From assembly GCA_022747635.1 (NCBI GenBank), contig JAKTNV010000004.1, forward strand, positions 84,549,552 through 84,613,551: a DNA stretch of 64,000 nt. The letters are read 5' to 3'. The notes below the pieces were generated by a model that worked only from the letters and a program-made list of their open reading frames with translations, ran no database searches and was not told where the DNA came from. Position 1 is the first letter of the stretch. Each line of letters opens with the position of its first letter. This document shows, one piece after another, positions 1 through 11,880 of this stretch. The position numbers and the translations under genes were made by a program. The DNA comes from Hetaerina americana. Taxonomy: Eukaryota > Arthropoda > Insecta > Odonata > Calopterygidae.

Positions 1-1516
1 GTTAAATGGTTGAAAAAAATGGTAACTTGAATGACGCATTATACATACACTTCCATTTAAACTCAAAATATAATTTTGACATACAATATAGGTTACTCTA
101 TTATATTAGTTTCTAAACCTATATTTTGTCAACAAATATTAATATTTCAATGATGATACGGGCTAAAAATTGTCCCCAGAAAATATTAAGTTTCCTTTTT
201 GTATTTCCAGATTTACATTTTCTTCTATTAGATCGGAATTAAGGTATGGTCTTTGTACTTAGTTCTCTTGTACCAAAGTCTCTGCGAATAAAATATTTAA
301 ATAGTTTGATTCATTGTTTTGTACTCTGAACATTTTTATGATATTTATTCGGTAAAATTCATTTTGATTTCACAAATAGGATGATTAGCGCTCGAAGCTA
401 CAACTTTTGAGTAGGTTTTTGTCCAATTTCCTATTTCCATTTTCCTATGTAACTCAAGGCCTGCAATAAATTTCATCGTCGTAATTTGCCACTTTTAAAC
501 AATGAATCAATGGAAGAGTATAACTTATTAAATATGCATGCATTTGGTGTAAATGAATCATTTGATTAAAATCAACTATAGCAATAACCATCATTCAAAA
601 CGACCACGATTGAAAAAACTTCCTTAACAACCAGCATGGTAAAACGTAATGCAGTTTCTATCACATCATATTTTCTCTTTTCAATGGTATATTCATTAAC
701 AATACATATTTTAATTTATTGGAAATGTTATTTTTAGCAACTTGGTATTATTTTATTAAGTTAAGGATTCGTTAGAATTGATGAGCGTTGGTTTTCCGAT
801 CATATCTGAAATCAATTGAAGAGTTACTTTAATTTATTTCAGCATAGACTGTTACATGAATATATAAAATATGGATATATGGATACACAAAATATTAATA
901 TAGTCCGACGAAAATAGGTACGAGAAGAGTATTATTATTATAATTAGTGCTCTACCAGCTTTGGTGGGGCTTTGATGGACGCAGCTAGTACAACGGCACG
1001 ACGAGTATAATATGTATTTTCGGTGTCAAAATGTTTTGGGAATAATGTATTGATACACGTACCTTAAATATCGTATTTTAGGCCCTTTACATTTGAGGAC
1101 AATGCCTCTAGTATTATCGACAGCAATATATTTTCTTAAGTGAACAAAAGCAATACGGGCGATTAACACTTTGGAGAATCCCTTTTGTTACCATGGCGTT
1201 AGAAATGGAAATGGTGATAGAAGCATCTACCGACATGTACGTCCACGATTTAGGGAAAAGAGGTTGTCACAAAGACACTCGGAAAGGATGTCCGTGTGGC
1301 TTCGGTGTTAAATGATTTTTCAATGAAATATAGGTTCACAAAATGAACTACATTGGGCTCTTGGTGGATAATAATAGGATTTCACCAATATTTTTTAACA
1401 TATTTCATTGATGAGCGGCTCTCTGGCGCACCGAATTCCATATCAAATGAAATTGAAAGATTTTATCCAGCCACTTAGGTCATCGGATGTGTGTTTCAAC
1501 ATGATATTACATTGCA
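1..1516. other. AT-rich sequence, nothing recognised
   Basis: AT-rich, with no open frame above 60 codons on either strand and no transposon motif or tRNA-like box that I could see. Confidence 0.6.
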
Positions 1517-1632
1517 GGGATATATTTAGATGAGTAACTTTACTAGATACTAAGATATTCTAAACCAGTAAAAAATGCTCATAAGATGGCCTCAGGTAGT
1601 GCTGCTACCACATGAAAGTTTCATCGACGTTC
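1517..1632. repeat. Dispersed repeat, copy 1
   Basis: About 115 bp that aligns along its length, roughly 80% identical by eye and in the same orientation, with 3211-3333. The best shared block is AAAAATGCTCATAA followed by GATGGCCTCAG here and AATGGCCTCAG in the other copy, then GCTGCTACCA. No coding sense, clear terminal inverted repeat or target duplication was seen. It is probably part of an unidentified short interspersed element or an old segmental duplication. Confidence 0.65.
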
Positions 1633-3210
1633 AATTTTACGCTTTGCCTTTTTACTGAATGGGCAACATTTTACATTCAGAATTAGGAGAGAAAGGCGTT
1701 ATCATTTCTCATTCCCCTTCCATATTATCGAACTCTTTTGGAATTTTTCCTTTGACAATTTTCCCCACCCACGCGAGTCTCCTTTGGCACCGATCTTTTA
1801 TTTATTTCTTCCCTTTAGGATCAAAAATACAAACACTCCTCGCCCTCTCTCTACCCCTCTGAGGGACGGAGCCCCCTCAAAACAGTAATCCGAAAGAATG
1901 ATCACCCTTGCGGTCATCAAAACTGGCGGGGGAGGTCGGAGTGGGCGGAGAGGTTCCTTTTTCCATCAACCCGCGAATTCGAGTCTCCTTTCAAGTGGGG
2001 CGGGTGATCGATTTCCACCTATTGGGTAGTCCATCGATTTAATCTGCATTCATTCTCTAACAGGGAGGAATAATTCGAGAGTAGCGAAGTATTCATGGTT
2101 AACTTTTCTCTGCTGGAGACTGTTTGGTGTCACCTATTTTCCAAATCATATGGGGCAGAAATCCGTAAACAATCCTTTTTACGTGGTTCCGTGCATTCTG
2201 TACAGTGCGCCACGCGTAGATATGTGCGTTTTAACATCTCTGAAAATAGTATAGACGAAATTAAATATAAAATGAAATAGAAGTATAAGCTTCGGAGTAT
2301 AAGCCTAATCGTCGCTTTCTTTTCATATGAATGGGAAATTTGATATACGAGTAAAATGAGCTAGGCTATTCCTGAGCTTAGCTTATGAAAAAAACATGCG
2401 TCATTTGTTCTGAATTAGTGCTTGTATTTAATTAATTAACTACAACACCAAGTGAGGCATATCAGGACCACAGCGTAGACTATTCTGACAAGGTGAAGGA
2501 AAATTGAACTAACGAGTATAATTAGCCGCATTAAAATACTAGTTGGCAAATTTAATCTTATTTAAATGTCCCATAGGAAAAAAATTACATTTATTTTCTA
2601 ATTCAATACCAAAGTACAAAATATTGGGACGTAAAGCATTTTCTGAAGCTGTACCTTAACTAACCTTAAAGGATTGCTGATTTGATTAGGCGTTGATGCG
2701 TACACACCTGCTCGCCCAATTTCATTCAACTAGTAGTTCAACCTGGAAGCGCCCTAGTATTTACAGGCACCAGTGAAGTAACATGACTAGGGCAGAGTAA
2801 ACGTGTTTTTCACGTGTTAACGCTACATGCACTTGTACACGATAAAATGGGGAGCTCTGGGTTCACATGTTCGCTTGTTACTAAGGAGACCCTTTATTGG
2901 CTCAAAACAGGTAACGAGTCCGGGTAATATCCCTGTATTTTACGTCGGTACTCTTTATTAAATCAGCTCTGAAGAAACGTAGACATGACTAGATAAGGTC
3001 ATTGCATGTAGCTGGAGGAAGACATTATTGCTGTAACACATTCATTATGTGATATTATGAAATGGAATTTTGCAATAGGTAAAATGATAAATGCAGAGGT
3101 TTAGAACGTTGTAGAGATAGGTTGCCAATTTTTTTTCAAGCCCCGTAGACCTATCATTTAATTTTATCAGTATTCTATAGGAACTAAATGGTGAATAGTA
3201 TAACATTTCA
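1633..3210. other. Unassigned sequence with a GC-richer patch
   Basis: Two short open frames on the plus strand (1659-1862 and 2095-2280) have no recognisable domains and look like chance frames. About 1740-2050 is richer in GC and pyrimidines than its surroundings. Confidence 0.55.
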
Positions 3211-3333
3211 GAGATATGTTTGGATGAGTACCTAGACTAGATACTATGGGGAATTGATACCAGTGAAAAATGCTCATAAAATGGCCTCAGTTCAAGCTGC
3301 TACCATAAAGCATGAGATTTTCATTGATTTTCA
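3211..3333. repeat. Dispersed repeat, copy 2
   Basis: Second copy of the ~115 bp repeat at 1517-1632, in the same orientation. It carries small indels, including an extra TAAAG-like insertion after the GCTGCTACCA block. Divergence suggests an old duplication or two old insertions. Confidence 0.65.
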
Positions 3334-4828
3334 TGTATATTGGTTGCTCTCCTTTAATGTATATGAATGTTACAATAATTTTTGATTCTGAATGATATTT
3401 ACTCACTATGGTAGTAGTATCAGGAAATTAAGTCAGTAACAAAATTCTTTTACAGTATAAAGGTATCAGTCTTTCTTTAACTGGGCATGAAATTTTTTAG
3501 AATCCAAAGATTTCATCAATTTTGTTATACCTTTAATTCCTATTCCTTGCTAGGTAATGGTATAGATCTGGCTCCTAATATTCTCCGTAATAAGACGGTA
3601 AAATTTGCGTTATGCCAAATATTTATATCTTTCTTTAAAATTGAGTTTCAGGATATATTAAAAAATCTCCATCGTCTTAAGTATTTTTTAAATTGAGAAA
3701 TGTTTGAGGAAAAATCAAGTATCTTCTCCTAATTTAGGCAATTAATGAAACTTAATATTAAAAATAGAAGAAAAAGGTAAAGCAGAGATAGAAGAAAATA
3801 ATTGATGAAAATTATGTATTAATAATCCAATAAAGTTAGCAACTGGCTTAACGGGGTTCATAACTTAAAATGCCCCGCCTGTTCATCGGAAAGCTGTCAC
3901 CAATTCCTTTGAGCTCCCACTTTTTAAAAGAAAAATCCAACATCTCATTTAATTAAAATTATGGATTTTTACTAAAACATTTTTTGTAATATCCAATTGA
4001 ATAACGTAAAAAAAGTATTTTTAATCAATAATTAAAAAAGAATATAATGTATCTTTCCACATTGTATTCTTCATTTAATTAAAATGAATTTCCACAACGT
4101 TGAGCCGGAAACAATTGAATATTTTTAATCAATATTTTTAAGATTCATTCACAAATAAAGGAAAAAATTGTTACGAGACTGGCGTGACAACAAAATACTG
4201 TCGAGATTCTAATGAGCAATTCTTATGACTGTCTGAGCATCCCTTTTTAGCACGGCCAAAATTTTGTAACAAACCAATTCAAGTGCCTTACGAAAAATTA
4301 TTTTTCCACCCATAGTTGTGGAAGACCGCCCACTTAAACGGCAGTACCCCGTTTATTTTTCTTTCAGGGTCTCTTTAAAACTTGGCTGGGGATTAATAAA
4401 CTGAATTAAAACGTTTGGTAAAGGGAACACGGAATATGCTCGTTAAGTATTATGTGCATATATATATTTAACGGCATTCATAATAATGATGTTTTTAATT
4501 CCCGTGTCTCACATACGCTTTCAGTGCCCTTTCACCGAATTTTTTTAGAGTACTATTGAGACCTTATATCGTTCCAACTCAACTGCTTCTTCGTGGAAAA
4601 AATAGTATTAACAATTAAAAATGAAACAGGAAGATATTTATAGCATCAATGCTAGCACTGAATAAATGAATACAGAAAAGTCGTGGGACTGTTTTCATTT
4701 AAGTCGTATTTAAATTATCGTCATTTCTTGGAACAAGGTTTCACCAACGTGGAAAATGGGCTACCCATTGGAAAAAATTTGGCAGCAAAGAAATTGATGA
4801 TATGCATTATACATAACGAGAATAAAGT
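3334..4828. other. AT-rich sequence, nothing recognised
   Basis: Low-complexity AT-rich DNA. The 69-codon frame at 3487-3696 has no recognisable motif. Confidence 0.55.
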
Positions 4829-4839
4829 AATGTCGAAGT

Positions 4840-5027
4840 CCAAAGAACCTGCGGGAGATGCCGCAAGTGGCTTTCAATGGAGTCACCCGCTGATAATGAA
4901 ATTTCAGTGAGTAAGAGGACGCCTCGATAGTTTAACTGGCTAAAGCACTCGACCGGACATTGAGGGATCCGGGTTCGAATCCCGGTCAGGGCGAATGATT
5001 TTTTACACCCTGAAATTGTTTCATTGC
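4840..5027 (+). mobile_element. tRNA-derived SINE-like element, copy 1
   Basis: A 188 bp insertion flanked by an 11 bp direct repeat (AATGTCGAAGT at 4829-4839, AATGTCAAAGT at 5028-5038, one mismatch), which looks like a target-site duplication. The order is a ~70 nt head beginning CCAAAGAACCTGCGGGAGAT, a tRNA-like unit (4921-4993) with a pol III B box GGTTCGAATCC, then a short tail ending near TTTCATTGC. There is no poly(A). The same head recurs at 6.1 kb (minus strand), 29.99 kb and 45.8 kb (minus strand). SINEs are non-coding, pol III transcribed and mobilised by LINEs. I infer that class from the tRNA-like promoter and target duplication. The short 3' end without an A-tail is atypical. Confidence 0.7.
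4921..4993 (+). other. tRNA-like cloverleaf inside SINE
   Basis: It can be folded as a near-complete cloverleaf. The acceptor is GCCTCGA (4921-4927) against TCAGGGC (4986-4992) with one mismatch. The anticodon stem is CTCGA/TTGAG around a 7-nt loop, and the T stem CCGGG/CCCGG surrounds TTCGAAT. The loop would place GGA in the anticodon position, but the base before it is C instead of the near-universal U33. That and the flanking SINE sequence argue for a tRNA-derived promoter rather than a working tRNA gene. Confidence 0.6.
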
Positions 5028-5134
5028 AATGTCAAAGTATAATATTTCAACGCGCCTGACTTAGCCATGTTTAAGTAACTTATAATGAAGGACTGCCTGA
5101 GCTAGAGTTTAGGTACGTGTATTATTACTAAGTT

Positions 5135-5600
5135 ATGTAGCGGTTAAGATTTTGAATGGACAGAGACTAAATAATGTGACAAGGACACATCCGCTTACCC
5201 CTTCCTAACAAAACACGTCCTCACATCCAACACTACAATAAACCCCTCTTCAATTCGGCATGCGTCCTTCTGCCATCATTCTGTTCAATATGGCTCTTCT
5301 ATACCTGCCCTTTCCTCGCTTGCCTTAAGTTCTTCCCTCTATAACAGTCTACTGTATCCAATTGCCAAGTAAAAATTTCTGCATCCATATTTCTTGTTTC
5401 GTATGATTTCTCCCAAAAATATCCTCTCCTCCCATACCATGTGCAACACATTCTCGATGTTTTCCTTTCTGCCCATTTCCATCATTCTCCACACCAACAT
5501 CACAAAAGCCTCCAATCTAAGCCCACCAACCTGCTTCAACGACCATGTTTCCGCGCCGCTCAAAACCACGCTCCATATTTGAGTGTTTTCTGTCTTTTCT
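5135..5600 (-). pseudogene. LINE 3'-end relic (ORF2 C-terminus), copy C
   Basis: Reading the minus strand gives a badly decayed version of the C-terminal region of a non-LTR retrotransposon ORF2. It includes GAETWSLKQ, RLEAF, an RMEM segment and VWEERIFLGEII, which parallel GAETWSLKQ, RLEAFEMWVGRRMEK and MVGEERGLLGEILW in the better copy at 57.8-58.2 kb. The longest surviving frame is 5339-5569 (76 codons); stops and frameshifts interrupt the rest. The 3' end carries a GTAGCGGTTAAG block matching the CTACCGGTTAAGG end of the other two copies. It is 5' truncated, as is usual for LINEs, and cannot be active. Confidence 0.7.
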
Positions 5601-6058
5601 CAACATCCTTATCAACGGCGTATGTACAGTGTACGTGATATCGTAATTGTGTCAAGGTAAACCAATTGTAATCAAACAACGTTGAGACTCAATAACATCT
5701 AGAACTTTAATACATTTAAATTTTACTCTTATAAAGTATTTAGATGTACGATAGTTACATCCTTATCGTTCGAGAACTATGTTAATTAAAAGGCCAGTTT
5801 TATTCCGAAATTCGGGTATTGCCTACGGAATACTCTGGCTAAGGAAGTAATTTTCTTGAAACACCTAGACATTTGCTTCCAGTGGATATTATTAAGGAAC
5901 TTAAAAAGTATTTCATCAATCTGTATTTTTCAACTAATTTATATGTAAACAATCAAAATAACGAATTTTCTTATTGATTCGCGTATTTTGAAAAATTTTT
6001 GCAGACCATTTAAGGCCATTCCTGGCTCTCTTCGATATTAAATCAATAATGATTAACA
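5601..6058. other. AT-rich sequence, nothing recognised
   Basis: No open frame or repeat motif that I can support. Confidence 0.5.
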
Positions 6059-6070
6059 CTTCACATTTTA

Positions 6071-6172
6071 ATGCAACTATTGCATTAAAATGCACAATTG
6101 AAATGCACATTAGCGGACGACTCCGTTAAAAGTTACTGTTGCGGCATCTCCCGCAGTTTCTTTGGAATTGGA
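6071..6172 (-). mobile_element. SINE-like head fragment, copy 2
   Basis: A 102 bp insertion flanked by a perfect 12 bp direct repeat CTTCACATTTTA (6059-6070 and 6173-6184). On the minus strand it carries the same head as the element at 4.84 kb (CCAAAGAAACTGCGGGAGAT, then GCCGCAACAGTAAC and GGAGTCGTCCGC), but the tRNA-like unit is missing. The remainder holds a short palindrome, CATTTTAATGCAA, CTA, TTGCATTAAAATG (6064-6092), that overlaps one copy of the direct repeat. It is either an internally deleted copy or a related shorter element. Confidence 0.6.
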
Positions 6173-6184
6173 CTTCACATTTTA

Positions 6185-6477
6185 TTGGTCCCATTAAGTC
6201 ATGCTCACTGATTAAACATAAAATTTCAATTTCAGGTAATCCTTTGTTTTAATTGAAAACCACTCCAAAGTTAAATAATATATTCATTAGAATTAGAACA
6301 GTGGAGGCAGCTGTAGTACTTTGCAATGTATTATAGAATATGAGAAATAATAATAATAATTTTCCACAACGAATTGGCCACGACAATGATTATGGTTGGC
6401 CTATTTTTGAAGGTTAAATTAACGTATGCTTGACTCTCATCAAATATCTCTTATACCGATCGATATTGGGGCCATTT
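6185..6477. other. AT-rich sequence, nothing recognised
   Basis: Includes a short (TAA)n run near 6345-6360; otherwise unremarkable. Confidence 0.5.
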
Positions 6478-6690
6478 ATTTTTATTTATTTATCGACTTA
6501 ATTGGGCGAGGTTGGGACTAATAGTCCCTTCTTCCACCTAACCCTACATTGCAGACGTTTTATTGAAGACAATCACATATAATCAAGCCCTAGATAGAGG
6601 AAAATCTACCTAGGCGGGAATTGAACCCGTGACCTTTGGGTTGGTAGGCGAGGACATTACCCTGCCGCCACCGAGGCCGGTCATGGTCTG
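6478..6690 (-). mobile_element. tRNA-derived SINE with (TAAA)n tail
   Basis: On the minus strand the sequence begins with a tRNA-like head (GGCCTCGGTGGCGGCAGG as A-box region, then GGTCACGGGTTCAATTCCC as B-box region, near 6615-6685). A ~120 bp body follows, ending in repeated TAAATAAA units (plus-strand TTTATTTATTTAT near 6478-6500). Head, body and simple-repeat tail in that order are the hallmark of a tRNA-SINE. Its head and body differ from the family at 4.84 kb. No certain target duplication was found. Confidence 0.75.
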
Positions 6691-8819
6691 CCAGTAAGGG
6701 TCGCTATTTGGCCCACATCGGAATCCACTAAATAATCCAAGATTTCAACTCATAGTACCCTATGCATTCCTGATCTTTATCGCTAAGTCTGGCTTATTCA
6801 CTATTTTTCCTAAAAACTTTGCGTCATATTTGAAATTCCCAATTAATGTGGTGATAACTTAATCTTATTTGACTGAATTTTAAAATCTAATGATCTGTGT
6901 AAGATAACACGAATCAGGCAAATTCTTTTCAAATAGCTTTTGCAATATAAAAGCTTGAAAATTAATTTACTGCTGACCTCTAATCACGCTATCTATGACT
7001 TGGTAAGTTTTCTAACGGTTGATTGACAGGTAAATATGAGAGAAGAGGTAGTATTACGAAAGTTTTGGCGATAAAATTGAAATAAAAATGGGTGAGTAGG
7101 TGGGTTAAAGGGTATTTTTTCATGAGCAAATGAAAGTCCTCTGAACAAGATGGAACCTTGTTTTCCGAAATAAACAAACTGAAGGAACTATGGTAGTTAC
7201 CTGCAGGTAATACCTCCTTCCCTCGCGAGAGAAGCTATCTCTACTAGAATTGATCCTTAGGGATGTGCAAACTTTCAGCTTTCTACGTCGGCGGAAGATT
7301 ACTGAAGAGCATATGAAGAAGGAAGCGCCATCCAATTAAGCGTAACTGAGCACGACAACTCTGTCTCCCAGATAGGATGTTAAGTTTAATTTATATGCAT
7401 AAAATTAATTTGTTGGTTCAATACGCGATTTCTTACTGCCTCCGAACTGCAACTTAATCGGAGGGAATCGAATTCCATTCATATATGGTAACGGGGAAGT
7501 CGAATCTTCAATAGGTGGAGTGGAGTCGTTCCATGATATCCGCGACAAGCAGTGATCCGGAAATATTTGCCCTTAACGGCAGTCCAATCAAATTTTTAGT
7601 AAAGTTAACTCGTATTAAAATTGATTAATCAACTTATTGCTGTGTGGTAGAAGAAGATGCTCGATAAACCCTACACCCAAATGCGGTATGGCCTTTCAGA
7701 AAGTTTTCAAATGCAGTTGAGCCTCTTTGAGAGTGGCACGAGAGAAGTGAAATTATGGGGAGGGGAATGTAATACTAGGTGTATTTACTGTTTCATTTTA
7801 GGAGAAACACATATTGTGTGCGACGAATGGCCAATTAAATCTCCGGAAGATGTCAACCCACAAATTGCCTCATCCCTTTCGTTGATTTGATGACGTACGG
7901 GGGAAATTTAATGTGTATCGCGAGCTGCACCACCATTTCTCATTTAATACGCAAGTAGTCCACTCGTGTTTTAGGAAATATATGTTTTCCAGGCAGAAAA
8001 TATTTTTCTAATCATTTTTCAACGTTGACATTTATATATTTGCAAAGTTATTAAGGGCGAAATGATTTCTGTGGAAGTTACCACAAGTCACTTCAATAAC
8101 TGCTTATATGGTGATGACTCTCATCTTATACTCTTAATAAAAATATATAGTTCAAATTTTACGAGCAGCAACGTACTCATTAGCTGACTTATTTAACAGA
8201 ATTAAAGGGATGAAAGTTTAACTTCCCCCTTGCTCCTGAGTTTTTGCAATTTCGGTTCTGTAAAAGGTCGGGGGTATTTTTTGTTACATTTTTTAATTTT
8301 TGGCAAATTATTCGTATGTGAGCGAATGTTTCAAGCGCCATCAAATAAAATGATGTATAATAAAGATATTCTTTTCCACACTGAGTAGCGCTTGGAAATA
8401 GCTTTCTGATATAATTTCAATGCTTAAATAAAGGAAATCACTATCCACACATACGTCTCTCGCATCATCCTTTATCTCGAAAACATCAATGCCAAATGCG
8501 ATAGAAAATCGATGACTGTTAAACCAAATTACATTTTAATGTAATCAAATATCCAATTAATCGTGTAATTTATTAGTTAACATTTTGTGACTGCCAAGGA
8601 CGTAGTAACGCCTTCCACTCAGGCTTGTTTGGTCTTTGCTATCAATTTTCTGATTTTTTCGTCGATATCGTATTTAGTGGTTTCTTTATGGAAATGGGTA
8701 CTGTCATTTTATGGCAATTGGAGAGAGGGCTATGGTTTATTTAAGTTTAATTAAATTCATGTCATCATTAATCTAATATTTGATTTGGAATTATATTCCT
8801 CAACTCTGCTCTCAGTCAC
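6691..8819. other. Unassigned sequence
   Basis: Short frames at 6989-7177, 7120-7335 (minus) and 7657-7890 (plus) show no domain or family signature. No transposon termini seen. Confidence 0.5.
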
Positions 8820-9090
8820 AAGATTTCTTTTGTTTCAAATGATTCTTCGAAGGCCTTATAAATCTCTCCTAAAACCTTACCTTTATCCCATCTCCTTACA
8901 TATTTCAAAAGAATTAATTTCTGATCGCGTCTGATAATGTCTTCCCGACCGAATTATTGAACTGTTTCCTCACCATTTTTGCCTTCACTTTCAAATCTTA
9001 CTTTCACTTTAGTAATTTATTTTCTCTCAACCTCGCTCACTCCAACTTCCTCTGGATGCACATTCCATTTGCTCTGTTCGACAAATTTCA
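8820..9090 (-). other. Decayed unrecognised reading frame
   Basis: One minus-strand frame stays open for about 65 codons apart from a single internal TAA. Its Lys/Arg/Glu-rich composition (for example REDIIRRDQKL and KYVRRWDKGK) looks more protein-like than the surroundings. I do not recognise the family. It may be a remnant of a transposon ORF or a chance frame. Confidence 0.25.
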
Positions 9091-10759
9091 TATTCCCTGG
9101 ACGTAATGAATTATATTTAGGTGATATAACAATTATTTCTCTCAATCCTTGATTGATTAATTAACTCCTACGCCTCAGAACTCCCGGAATAGGTATTCAC
9201 GTAAACTAATGATTTGGATAATTATTTCTCCGCATCCCTACAGGTTCCCCTATTATCAATAAAAATGGGGCGCTAATATGCTCGCTCGCAGCTCCACCTA
9301 CCCTTTCCAATCCCCTCATCCCTAACATACTCTCAGCTCATAATATCATCTTTTCACCAACACGTTGAAATCTTTTTTAGTCTCCAACCCCTTTCCAATA
9401 AGTAATCACCCTACTTGCGCACGTTTTAACCTCCTCATACAGCACGTACTAAATTAATTGCTTTTCCTCTTGATGATTAACTGGTTAATGATTTCTCCTC
9501 TTGCAAGCCTCAGAGGTTTAATGGAATCGGCATTACGTATCATTCTGTACGATGGCGTGAAATGGAACCGGGCAACTCGTTGCTCTGTCCACAAAAATGT
9601 ACCCTGGTGATTATTTCTGAGAAGATATTAACCGCTATCATTATGAAATATTGCTTACAATAGAGGTACGAGGGGTTTCCCTCTATGCGACGCCTGTGGA
9701 CGATAAACAAAGAAGAAATTTTTTGTCCTTATCACTTTTCTATCGTCACTTCGTTTGGGATAAATTGGAATTGGTTCGAGAAGGGATGAGATATCGTCGC
9801 AATAAGGCCGCAATCGCGAGGATGTGTAGTCACGGGACTGCTGGGCAAGCGACAGGGACAAAGGACAGCGTGTATTAATCGCAATAAGCGTCCGACGACG
9901 GTCGCCCAGACTTTTTATTTTTATTATTTTCCCCATTGAGAGTGGGCCCTGGTGGTCGCGCGCAAACACCTACACTAACGCACGCAATCTGGGGCCTACT
10001 GGACTTTCACTCGCCTCCATTACCTCCTACTCGATAGGGAAACGCCCGGATATAGACGGAGACCTACAGTTCTGGTTCCATGAGACAGTAGAAAAATGAG
10101 AGAAATACAATGCAGTAATAAAATAGAAAAACCCTGAGAGAAAATTAGGTAATGCTTACGTCTTTTCTCAACCTAATAAACTGGATTGAGTCACCATCAT
10201 GCCACGTCTTTTCGTAATCATGAACGGAAAACTTTCCACAACAATTATTTGAGAATTATAGACCCTATACCGTATTAACCCTGCACTTCCTTGTGTGTCA
10301 CAGAGCACGAGTTAATAAGACCAACAAGCCCATTTTGTTCAAATTAATTTTTTTTGGAACCGCTTGGTGTATTTAAATAAGATCGCAGTAGTGCAGGCTG
10401 AAACCTGGCATGGTTGCTTTCTGTCGAAGAAAATAATTGTAAATATAGATTTCATTATTTCAATACGCCGTCGACTAGAGCACAAATACAATAGTGGAAG
10501 GAAAACTGGATGTTACTGACAAAACTGAGATTTTGCAATTGGTGTACAAAAACAGGTATTTGTAGGCTCGAAAAGGAAAAACTTATCTATAAAAAAGATC
10601 TCCAGTTTGCAGATTAAAAAGTGTGACTAATGTAGAGTTAAATCACATGAAATCCCAAATAATTAACCATATGCGCATTAAATTTCGTTTCGATAGAACA
10701 AAAATCTATTTTTCAGGAAAATTGGCTAAAATAAAATATTAATCTTCCCACAGTTTATG
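9091..10759. other. Unassigned sequence
   Basis: Overlapping frames at 9651-9878 (plus) and 9655-9969 (minus) lie in a modestly GC-richer patch. Neither has a recognisable motif. The rest is AT-rich. Confidence 0.5.
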
Positions 10760-11095
10760 TCACAAGCTCTTCACCAACGATTCCTGCCTAGTCCATAATC
10801 AGTATTCAGCAGTTCAGATATTGGTTCCCTCATATCTCTTTCACTCTCCAAAGCTTTGCAAATATATTGGTGAACATTTTTTACCCATCGTTAAACTTCG
10901 AATCTCTTAACTTGGGATTCATTCCATGCCACTCTCATTTCATGATATGTCCTTCTTTCATTGCCTCTAATCTTAATTTCTAACCTACTCAATTTGTCCA
11001 TGCCTGAACATCTTGAGGAAGATGGTTATTCTTCATTTCTATACTTTTTAAAATAATTTTCCCAGTCTGAATTTTTAAGGTTAGGTCTATAGAAT
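10760..11095 (-). other. Decayed unrecognised reading frame
   Basis: A minus-strand frame of about 70 codons with one internal stop reads with protein-like charge pattern (RGNERRTYHEMRVAWNE, then WVKNVHQYICKALESE). A further in-sense stretch lies upstream in another frame. This suggests an old coding relic with a frameshift. I cannot assign it to a family. Confidence 0.3.
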
Positions 11096-11584
11096 TTAAA
11101 CTTCATCAAAAACTTTTAATTTAGTTTATGTCCGTTTGATTCTCATGAATATCTGGAATTGATTTTTTTAAACCAGTATAAACATTACGTTTTACTAATA
11201 TACGAAACGAAAAAAATTATGTGCGTATGCAGAACAATTAATTGGATAGTGAGAAATTAGTGTTGTAACATGGATCGTTTTTATTGCAAATAAGCTCAGA
11301 AATTCTTGAAACTTTTATAGTGAGAAATTTCCGCGGGTATTTTATGAAAAGCTATCTATCGTTTTCTGGTGAGAATCACGATTAGTATCAAAGTTCCTAA
11401 ATTACTTAAAGGGTATATATCAATTAGTTAAATAAATTTAAGTAAGTGTATATATTTTAATAATTTATATTTATAATTTAATCAACCAATTAAAATAAAT
11501 TATTGATTAAAGTAAACTAATAATGATATTATCATGGAAAATCAATCATAATGGCATTCAAGAATGAGAATATAGTGATTTTAT
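11096..11584. other. Very AT-rich sequence
   Basis: Mostly A/T with TTAATTTA-type runs near 11430-11530. Nothing functional recognised. Confidence 0.5.
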
Positions 11585-11880
11585 TTGAGAGTTTATTACT
11601 AATATCGAGGCTAAAATGGTTCTGAGAATCATCAAAAGGAGGATGGAGACAAATGCTAACTTAGGGGATGATCAGATTGAGTTCAGGAATGGAAGGAGCA
11701 CGTCTGATGCCATCGCAGTAATTAGGTCACTCTTAGAGAGGAATTTAGAATGCAATCAAGATGTATTTCCATTTTTCGTAGATTTTGAAAAGGCATTTGA
11801 TAGAGTAATTTGGAAAAAAATTGATTAATGTATTGCAGAAAATAGGAGTAGATTGGAGAAATAGGAGACTAATCCGCAGC
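11585..11880 (+). pseudogene. LINE reverse transcriptase fragment
   Basis: The plus strand encodes part of a non-LTR reverse transcriptase: MVLRIIKRRME, then DDQIEFRNGRSTSDAI (cf. the common DQxGFRxGRSTxDAI motif), then FFVDFEKAFDRV, which holds the first catalytic Asp (motif A). The open frame 11616-11828 ends at a stop just after IWKKID, and the reading continues in another frame for a few residues (IGVDWR-like). The downstream catalytic FADD motif and the C-terminus are absent. It appears to be the same or a close family to the LINE at 48.6-51 kb. It is dead and truncated at both ends. Confidence 0.8.

Noticed and set aside
4921..4993. Functional tRNA gene with anticodon GGA
   Set aside because: The fold is good, but U33 is replaced by C and it sits inside a repeated SINE-like insertion with target duplication, so it is a tRNA-derived promoter.
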